DNA of 5,102 nt from DASROJ01 sp035646975 (GTDB taxonomy: Bacteria > Acidobacteriota > Polarisedimenticolia > JACPZX01 > DASXTC01), in contig DASROJ010000188.1 of assembly GCA_035646975.1 (NCBI GenBank), forward strand, positions 1 through 5,102, written 5' to 3'. Under the pieces are notes generated by a model. The model did no database searches, had not been told where the DNA came from, and was given only the letters and a program-made list of their open reading frames with translations. This document shows, in pieces, positions 1-5,102 of this stretch (its first letter is position 1; every line of letters starts with the position of its first letter). The position numbers and the translations under genes are program-made.

Positions 1-891
1 GACCTCGAGTATCGCGACAGCGCCTATCACCGCGCGCACCTGCGCGACGACGAGGCCGGTATCGGGCGACGTCGTGGCGTCGAAGCAGAGGCAATCGTCC
101 ACGGCGACGACGCCGCTCATGGCCGGCAGTTTTCGGACCGCGTCGACCAGCCGATCCGCCGGCGCCGAAAGCCGGATCACCAGCCGGGGTTCGACAGCAC
201 CCGACCGGCAGATCGCCCCCGCCGGTCCGCTGGCAAGCACCCGGCCCGGCCCCATGATCACGAGGTCATCGCAAAGACGCTCGGCATCGATCGGGTTGTG
301 GGTGGCCAGCAGGACGGCGCAGCCCTGCGCGGCCCGTTTCCTGATCATCTCTCTCATCCACGCCGCCGACTCCATGTCGAGGCCGGCCATCGGGTCGTCG
401 AGCAGCAGCACTCGAGGCTCGTGCACCAGCGCCCTGGCCAGCGCGACCTTCAACCGCGCTCCCCGGGACAGTCCCGAATGCCGGTCGCGCATCTGCCGGC
501 CCAGACCCATCTCGCTGAGCAGCTGGCTCGCGCGCCGCAGCGCTTCGTTCCGGGCAATACCGTGCAGCGAAGCGTGCAGTGAGACATGCCAGAGCGGCGT
601 GAGCCGTTCGGGCAGACCAGGTTCTTCGGTGAGCAGGCCCAGACGGGCGCGCGCCTCGCGGGGCTGCAATGCCGGATCGCACCCGGCGACCCTGACCCGA
701 CCGGAATCCGGTCGCAGCAGGCCGCCAAGGATACGGAACATCGTGGTCTTGCCTGCCCCGTTCGGACCGAGCAGGCCGGTCACCCGGCCCCCCGCGATGT
801 CGAATGAGACCTTGTCGAGGGCGATGACCGGCGGTGCGGCGTCTCTCGCGAAGCTTCGGCAGAGATCCTCCACGTCAAGCGCTGCGTTCAC
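1..891 (-). CDS. ABC transporter ATP-binding protein, NatA/DrrA/GldA type, 3' partial
   Basis: This is the cytoplasmic ATPase subunit of an ABC transporter, expected to bind and hydrolyse ATP to drive a membrane partner. The first 297 codons are present and the frame is open to the window edge. The start is GTG at 891, within a GTGA overlap with the preceding stop, and GAGG lies 7 bases upstream. Residues read VNAALDVEDLCRSF, the usual first strand. Walker A GPNGAGKT is at 42-49. The Q-loop region GLLTEEPGL (85-93) has Glu where Gln is usual. The signature is LSRGA (141-145) instead of LSGGQ. Walker B is VLLLDDP (161-167) with Asp166 where the catalytic Glu normally sits. The D-loop AGLD is at 169-172 and the switch His is H198 in ATHN. 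From about 232 onward there is a C-terminal extension like the DUF4162 or DrrA/NatA accessory domain. Family membership is secure; the substrate is not shown. Being cotranslated with two GATase-like membrane proteins recalls the GldA/GldG arrangement. Confidence 0.93.
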   Translation of the reverse strand, partial: MNAALDVEDLCRSFARDAAPPVIALDKVSFDIAGGRVTGLLGPNGAGKTTMFRILGGLLRPDSGRVRVAGCDPALQPREARARLGLLTEEPGLPERLTPLWHVSLHASLHGIARNEALRRASQLLSEMGLGRQMRDRHSGLSRGARLKVALARALVHEPRVLLLDDPMAGLDMESAAWMREMIRKRAAQGCAVLLATHNPIDAERLCDDLVIMGPGRVLASGPAGAICRSGAVEPRLVIRLSAPADRLVDAVRKLPAMSGVVAVDDCLCFDATTSPDTGLVVAQVRAVIGAVAILEV

Positions 892-3320
892 CTCGAGGCC
901 TCGCCGCCTCTCGGTTCCAGAAGGATTCCGAGCAGCTCCTCCTCGGCCCTGTAGCTTTCCCTTTGCGCTTCAGTCGGCGTCACATAGACGCCGCCGAAGG
1001 CATGGTCGCTCAGCAGGGCGGCGTCGCCCGCCACCACGATGCGGCCGGCGCCCACCTCGCGCCAGACGGCGACACAACCGCCGCGTGTGACGACCCGGTG
1101 CGTCGATTTCGAAGTCCCGATCGAGAGGACCGGCCCGATCGGTCGTCCGGCCACGTTGTCCTGGGCCAGCAAGGCAGTCTTCAGATCCATGCCGAACGCC
1201 CCCGCGATGCGCGCGGCCGTCGAGCGATCGTTCAGGATCGAGTCGAGGATCAGGAGCCGGCCGCCTTTTCTCAGGAATCCGCTCATGGCGCCAAGATCCG
1301 TCACCGAGGCAGAGCGCACCGGGTTCACGATGACGACCGCGTCGGCCGTGCGAAGCGCCTGGGCGAGGCCACCCGGGACGAACGGCCAGGCGCTGGAGCG
1401 CGCCACGTTGATGAAGAACGTATTGAATCCCTCCCAGGACAGGACGTCGCTCCTGCTGAGTATCGGGGATGCCGGTTCCAGACCGAAGCTCGACAGGCTC
1501 GTATCGAACGCGACCGTAACCAGACGTTGACGTGGAGAGGGAGCCGCGAACTCCTGCCGGGTGAGCCCCGAGGCCTCGACGGATGCCAGCGTGTACGAAC
1601 CCACGGCGACCCAGAGCAGCGCGGCGCGTGCCGCCTTGCCGCATCGCGCCATCATCCAGGCGCCGAGCACCGCGGCGCCCATCCCGAGCAGCCCGACCAG
1701 TGAATCGAACAGCCGTTCGCGTGGCGAGGCGGACCTGTTGAGCCAGTCGATCACGTTGAGCGTCAACTCGCGGCGTCCCGGCCAGAGCATGGAGAAGTTG
1801 GAGAAATTCGTGCTGTCGGTGAAGGCGACCACGCGTCCCTCGCCATGGACGACGCCGGCGGTCTGGACGAACAGCCCGAAAGTTTCGGAAGGATCGAGCC
1901 GGATGTTGCCGAAGAAGTTGACGTGCCCGTAATCGACCGGATCGGCGCCAAGCCGCCTGCCGATGATCACGTGCCTGGCGTTCCAGGGGATCCGCAGCGT
2001 GCAGGAAGTCTCGAACGCATACGAGGCGATGCCACGCAGCATGGGTGAGGCCAATCGTCCCGGACGGAAGATGTCATAGGCCTCGTGGTCGAGAGGAAAA
2101 GTGTCGTCGAACTGGAACTCCAGACCGTAAGGCGCAGCTATCTGGTTGAGCACGGTCGACATTCCGAACAGGTTCGTGTGATCGCCGATCAGGTAGAGCC
2201 CGCCGCCCTGCCGGACGAATCTCTCGATCCTGTCGAGGCTCTCCCGATCGTAGGGCCTGGTCGGGGTCTTGATGATCATCACGTCGGCCTCGCGGAGATC
2301 CGCGTCGTCAGGCGGTTCGCGGGTGACGCGTGTCGTGTAGTGGGCCTCGATCCAGGCCCGCCAGACGCTGTAGTTGTAAACGCTCCTCTGACCATACCGG
2401 CAGTTGTCGAACGGCAGATCGGTCCACTCCCAGTCGCTCCGGCTCTCATCGATCAGCACGCGTCCCTGCTTGAGCACGCCCGGATGGCTGTGCCCCATCC
2501 GCACACCGAGACAGGCTCCTGCAAACGCCAGCGTCAGCGGGAAGAGGGCGAGCCGTCCGAGCCTGCGCGTCGCGCGTGGCGCGCCGCGAACGGAATCAGC
2601 GACGATGCCTCCTGTCCTGGCACCGGTCGGCGCCCCGGTCGGTGCCCCAATCGGTGCCCCGGCCGGTGCCCCGGTCGCCCATCGGGGGACCAGCCACGCC
2701 AGCGGCAGCAAACCGACCAACGTGAAGGCCGGCTCGTAGCAGAGGGACAGCCGCGCGCCGCTCGCCACCAGACCGAGCAGCACCAGCAGACGCAACACCG
2801 CGTGCGCGGACAGGATGACCAGCAGCTTCGCCGGCCCGGCAAGCCCCCGGGATGTGGCGAAGCCCCGGGGGATCGCAAGGACGACAAACGCTCCGAGCAG
2901 CCTCAGCATCGCGGGCAGGGCCGCGAGCTCCCAGGTGATCGCAAACGACTGGACGCCGGTGGTCGTTTCGATGAGCAGGTTGCCGGCATCGTCCGCTCCC
3001 GCGCTCCGGCCCATCGCTTCCATCAACGGCACGGCGGCCTGCGCGGCCCCGGGGATCCGGTGCAGATGGGCCATCACTATCGGAAGGACGGCCTGCAACG
3101 AGAGCTGCAGGGCGATGATCGACAGCGTGTCGAACAACCCATCAAGTAGTCTGCCGCCGGTGGAGGCAGGCGACCCGGCGGCGTCGATGATCAGACACGC
3201 GGCGCCGGCCAGCAGGATGGTCCAGAAGGCGATGGGCAGCGGGCCGACGAAGAATCCGTCGATGAAGCCCCAGGCGCCCGACAGCAGAATCGCACCGAGC
3301 CATGCCGTGGGGCGTCTCAT
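888..3320 (-). CDS. Polytopic membrane protein with six-helix N-terminal domain and two GATase-like extracytoplasmic domains
   Basis: An 810-residue protein of unknown function, paralogous to the gene upstream. I chose ATG at 3320: it overlaps the upstream stop as ATGA, has a purine-rich ribosome site just before it, and opens with MRRPTAW followed by a helix. A longer in-frame ORF from 3659 would only read a second frame of the upstream gene. Predicted helices are about 8-24, 28-46, 63-84, 130-150, 163-186, 194-212, 256-274, 538-558 and 564-583. Basic loops at 151-165 and 213-255 fit the positive-inside rule and place both soluble domains outside the cytoplasm. Domain A (about 286-528) has VLIDESRSDWEWT at 288-300, VRQGGGLYLIGDHTN at 369-383, FQFDDTFP at 402-409 and GEGRVVAFTDSTNF at 493-506. 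Domain B (about 597-802) has a WEGFNTFFINVAR segment at 629-641 and GAGRIVVAGDAALLSD near its end. No GATase nucleophile cysteine is seen. The N-terminal domain may be exosortase-like without its cysteine, or a divergent ABC-2-type membrane domain. It ends in a GTGA overlap with the ATPase gene. Confidence 0.88.
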   Translation of the reverse strand: MRRPTAWLGAILLSGAWGFIDGFFVGPLPIAFWTILLAGAACLIIDAAGSPASTGGRLLDGLFDTLSIIALQLSLQAVLPIVMAHLHRIPGAAQAAVPLMEAMGRSAGADDAGNLLIETTTGVQSFAITWELAALPAMLRLLGAFVVLAIPRGFATSRGLAGPAKLLVILSAHAVLRLLVLLGLVASGARLSLCYEPAFTLVGLLPLAWLVPRWATGAPAGAPIGAPTGAPTGARTGGIVADSVRGAPRATRRLGRLALFPLTLAFAGACLGVRMGHSHPGVLKQGRVLIDESRSDWEWTDLPFDNCRYGQRSVYNYSVWRAWIEAHYTTRVTREPPDDADLREADVMIIKTPTRPYDRESLDRIERFVRQGGGLYLIGDHTNLFGMSTVLNQIAAPYGLEFQFDDTFPLDHEAYDIFRPGRLASPMLRGIASYAFETSCTLRIPWNARHVIIGRRLGADPVDYGHVNFFGNIRLDPSETFGLFVQTAGVVHGEGRVVAFTDSTNFSNFSMLWPGRRELTLNVIDWLNRSASPRERLFDSLVGLLGMGAAVLGAWMMARCGKAARAALLWVAVGSYTLASVEASGLTRQEFAAPSPRQRLVTVAFDTSLSSFGLEPASPILSRSDVLSWEGFNTFFINVARSSAWPFVPGGLAQALRTADAVVIVNPVRSASVTDLGAMSGFLRKGGRLLILDSILNDRSTAARIAGAFGMDLKTALLAQDNVAGRPIGPVLSIGTSKSTHRVVTRGGCVAVWREVGAGRIVVAGDAALLSDHAFGGVYVTPTEAQRESYRAEEELLGILLEPRGGEASR
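899..902 (-). promoter_or_regulatory. Ribosome binding site for the ABC ATPase
   Basis: The minus strand reads GAGG here, 7 bases before the GTG start at 891, inside the last codons of the upstream gene. Another GAGAGG lies slightly further upstream. With the GTGA stop/start overlap this supports the GTG start and coupled translation. Confidence 0.6.
2629..2676 (-). repeat. 12-bp tandem repeat encoding a Gly-Ala-Pro-X linker
   Basis: Four imperfect copies of a 12-base unit (plus-strand form GGTGCCCCGGTC), with a more degenerate fifth copy at 2617-2628. On the minus strand they encode GAPA-GAPI-GAPT-GAPT-GART at residues 217-236 of the 810-residue protein. The repeat keeps the reading frame and lies in the predicted cytoplasmic loop between helix 6 and helix 7. 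It has the form of a slippage-prone minisatellite, so the copy number may differ between related strains. Confidence 0.85.
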
Positions 3321-5102
3321 CCTCCCCCCTCCCGCCTGAGCATCCCGGAAAGCAGATTCACGTTGCCCTCCCACGCGTCGTTCTCGCTTTCCAGGACTCG
3401 ATCGGTGAGAAAGTCCGAGTCGGCGATCAGCAGGAGCCGCCCACCCCCTTCCCGATGCGCTTCCACGACGACGTCGAAACCGAAGGCGCTGTAGAGGCTG
3501 CGCACGGCCACCGGCGCGCCCTGCTCCGCGTGCCTCACGGACCATGCTCTTCGAAACTGCGGCCGCCGGCGCCCGGCTTCGTACGCGGCCCGATCCATGT
3601 CGGCGAGAACCGGCACCGGTCCAAGGGGCGGCCCACCGATGGAAAGCCCGAAGCTCCACAGCAGCGGGGCGACCGATGACGCTTCGTCGGCGCCCGCCGC
3701 CACGAGCAGGTCCCCTCCGTGCTCGATGTGCGCGACAAGTCGCCGCGTCTCGGAGTTCGACAGCGGCCTTCGGGGACCGACGACGACCGGCAACGCCGCA
3801 TGCCCGAGCCGATGTCCGTCGAACGGATCGTCGACCATCAAGGGCAGGTAGCCGGCCCGCTCGAGATTGACAATCAGCCCACCGGCCGAATCGTCGCGCC
3901 AGAACTCCCGCGCATAGCTGTTCAGGTGCCCCGCGTCGATGAGCGCCACCCTGGCGTCACCCTGAATACGATCGAGAGCCGACGGGCCGGCGATCAGCTC
4001 GGCCCAAAGTGCCGAGGTCGCAACCGCCATGGCGAGGCCCGCGGCGGCCGGCACGCAGCCGGCCAGAGCCATGACACCCAGCCCCGCCGCCGCGATACCG
4101 GAGCCGGCCGACCAGGCCTCGCGGAACCCGGCGACCGGACGCGCGAGATCGTCGAACAACGACGCGATGAAGGGATAGGAAAAAGGCAGCACGAGGTTCT
4201 GAAAGGAGGAAGTGTCACCCAGGACGACGACCCGGCCGCGACCGAGATTCCGTCCGGCGGCCAGCACCAGGTCTCCCAGCTGCTCGCCCGGCTGGTACGC
4301 GTAGTCGCCGAGATTGGCGCCCCTTCCCGTATTGGCGCGGTTGCCGGCGTCGGCGAGTCCAAAACGGCCGATGATCATCGGCCGCACACCGGCCCCGATA
4401 CGCAACGAGGCCCCCGTACCGATGCCGGTGTTGATCCGCCACGAACGCCGGGCCGCGTCAAGACAGCCGGCCCACTCGCGTGCGGCCGGAAACGCCGAAT
4501 CGAACTGGAATGTGATTCCCCACCCGGATGTCAGCGCGTTGAGCGGGCCCATCGTGCCCAGCAGGTCGGTGTGATCTCCGAGCACGATCAGCGAGCCACC
4601 CTGCCTGACATAGATCTCCAGCGCGCGCAGCTCCGTGGGTTTCCATGGGCTTGCAGGCAGCGCCGCGATCACCACGGCGGCCTGCGAGAGAGCCTCGTCG
4701 GTCACCTCCCCTTCGTGGACAAGGACGCGGTGACCGTCCAGCGCGAGATACCTCGGCAGCATCCCCATCATCCCGGCCTGGGCGGAGCCGAACCGGCCGG
4801 GCGATGGCACGTTCATGTCGAACGCGGCGGACTTGAGCAGCACCACCGGCCCCGGGCGGCGCGGACCGGATGGACGTCCCGCCTGGAGCATCATCCCCGT
4901 GGTGACCGCCGCAAGGAAGATCGCCGCGATCGTCCGGATACGCCCGCGGATACGCCCGGCGCCGCTGCCCGCCGCCCGGGGAGTCTTCACGGCGGCGGGC
5001 AGCAGCAGACACATCCCGCCAAGCAGCGCGGCCGACCACCCGAACATGGAGCGGGCCACCGCTCCGGGTGCGGGCGCCAGATGCTCGTTGGCCCTGTTGA
5101 AC
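3317..5102 (-). CDS. Polytopic membrane protein with two GATase-like (DUF4350/GldG-type) extracytoplasmic domains, 5' partial
   Basis: Function is not established; the architecture suggests a membrane-anchored auxiliary or binding subunit of the ABC system encoded downstream. The frame is open to the window edge (594 residues visible), so the true start is probably outside. The first in-window candidate is GTG at 5059, but it begins just before a transmembrane segment that matches helix 6 of the downstream paralogue, with only a weak GGAG in front. Numbering from that GTG: helix 4-24, basic cytoplasmic loop 25-42, helix 43-60, domain A about 71-305, hydrophobic hairpin about 318-357, domain B about 369-576. 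Domain A has VRQGGSLIVLGDHTD at 151-165, FQFDSAFP at 184-191 and GRGRVVVLGDTSSF at 273-286. Domain B ends with GGGRLLLIADSDFLTD. Both domain ends resemble the final strand and loop of DUF4350 or IFT52-like domains. No cysteine sits at the class I GATase nucleophile position, so amidotransferase activity is unlikely. The gene ends in an ATGA overlap with the next gene. Coding status is very secure, fold assignment fairly secure, role unknown. Confidence 0.85.
   Translation of the reverse strand, partial: FNRANEHLAPAPGAVARSMFGWSAALLGGMCLLLPAAVKTPRAAGSGAGRIRGRIRTIAAIFLAAVTTGMMLQAGRPSGPRRPGPVVLLKSAAFDMNVPSPGRFGSAQAGMMGMLPRYLALDGHRVLVHEGEVTDEALSQAAVVIAALPASPWKPTELRALEIYVRQGGSLIVLGDHTDLLGTMGPLNALTSGWGITFQFDSAFPAAREWAGCLDAARRSWRINTGIGTGASLRIGAGVRPMIIGRFGLADAGNRANTGRGANLGDYAYQPGEQLGDLVLAAGRNLGRGRVVVLGDTSSFQNLVLPFSYPFIASLFDDLARPVAGFREAWSAGSGIAAAGLGVMALAGCVPAAAGLAMAVATSALWAELIAGPSALDRIQGDARVALIDAGHLNSYAREFWRDDSAGGLIVNLERAGYLPLMVDDPFDGHRLGHAALPVVVGPRRPLSNSETRRLVAHIEHGGDLLVAAGADEASSVAPLLWSFGLSIGGPPLGPVPVLADMDRAAYEAGRRRPQFRRAWSVRHAEQGAPVAVRSLYSAFGFDVVVEAHREGGGRLLLIADSDFLTDRVLESENDAWEGNVNLLSGMLRREGGG
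3321..3333 (-). promoter_or_regulatory. Ribosome binding site and ATGA overlap for the 810-residue membrane protein
   Basis: Read on the minus strand this is GGGAGGGGGGAGG, directly before ATG at 3320. The first GGGAGG leaves about 7 bases to the start codon, a good Shine-Dalgarno spacing. The same bases encode the Arg-Glu-Gly-Gly-Gly tail of the upstream protein, and its TGA stop (3319-3317) overlaps the ATG. The overlap suggests translational coupling and decides the start against the longer ORF beginning at 3659. Confidence 0.75.
4935..4958 (-). repeat. Perfect 12-bp tandem duplication encoding GRIR-GRIR
   Basis: Two identical adjacent copies of CGGATACGCCCG on the plus strand. They encode Gly-Arg-Ile-Arg twice (residues 35-42 counted from GTG 5059), in the basic cytoplasmic loop just before the helix that leads into the first GATase-like domain. 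This is the same topological position as the Gly-Ala-Pro repeat in the downstream paralogue. Confidence 0.8.

Noticed and set aside
891..898. CCTCGAGG palindrome at the start of the ABC ATPase gene
   Set aside because: It is only 8 bases, of a kind expected by chance in GC-rich DNA, and is explained by the codons and ribosome site around the start.
74..1090. Long plus-strand open frame (338 codons) antisense to the ABC ATPase
   Set aside because: It is a shadow of the GC-rich minus-strand gene: its translation is rich in Arg, Ser and Pro with no domain, while the minus strand gives clear Walker A and B motifs.
834..1703. Plus-strand open frame (289 codons) and similar ones at 2085-3149
   Set aside because: Low-complexity Arg/Gln/Pro-rich translations opposite well-supported minus-strand domains; no ribosome site or recognisable motif.
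2844..2871. Inverted repeat CCCCCGGG ... CCCGGGGG with a 12-base loop, terminator-like
   Set aside because: It lies inside the coding region in a loop between two helices and has no T-tract on either side; it arises from two similar Arg-Gly codon pairs in GC-rich DNA.
3321..3659. A 113-residue N-terminal extension of the 810-residue protein starting at 3659
   Set aside because: It overlaps the upstream gene in another frame and is Arg/Gly-rich without structure; ATG 3320 has a strong ribosome site and a 4-base overlap.
1..5102. Direct assignment as gldA/gldF/gldG gliding genes
   Set aside because: The layout is only analogous: the order, the duplicated double-domain proteins and the N-terminal membrane domain do not match the known gliding set, and no other gliding gene is visible.

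Overview
The window is a high-GC (roughly two thirds G+C by eye) stretch of bacterial DNA that is coding from end to end on the minus strand. Three genes are read from right to left, and each junction is a 4-base stop/start overlap (ATGA at 3320-3317, GTGA at 891-888). This is a tightly coupled operon fragment that continues past both ends of the window. There is no intergenic space, RNA gene, terminator, insertion sequence or CRISPR array. The base composition, codon choice and multi-span proteins with large extracytoplasmic domains fit a GC-rich, probably Gram-negative bacterium, but nothing fixes the taxon.

Right part (5102-3317): the 3' portion of a membrane protein whose N-terminus lies outside the window. 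It has two transmembrane segments, a first extracytoplasmic domain of class I glutamine-amidotransferase-like (GATase-like; DUF4350, GldG or ThuA type) appearance, a membrane hairpin, and a second domain of the same kind. Middle (3320-888): an 810-residue protein with the same plan and a complete six-helix N-terminal membrane domain. The two are tandem paralogues: both carry G-D-H-T-[DN] and F-Q-F-D-x-x-F-P motifs at matching positions. Left part (891-1): the first 297 codons of an ABC transporter ATPase of the NatA/DrrA/GldA type, with intact Walker A but unusual Q-loop, signature and catalytic-acid positions.

The arrangement (one ABC ATPase plus two large membrane proteins with paired GATase-like domains outside the membrane) resembles the logic of the GldA-GldF-GldG gliding and ABC-auxiliary systems, without being an obvious copy of them. 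A likely working model is that the two paralogues form a membrane heterodimer driven by, or serving, the ABC ATPase and acting on a cell-surface substrate. A classical permease, if there is one, must lie outside the window. The six-helix N-terminus of the middle protein carries a pattern like the exosortase/archaeosortase core with the catalytic cysteine replaced. That is the most speculative but most interesting reading here.
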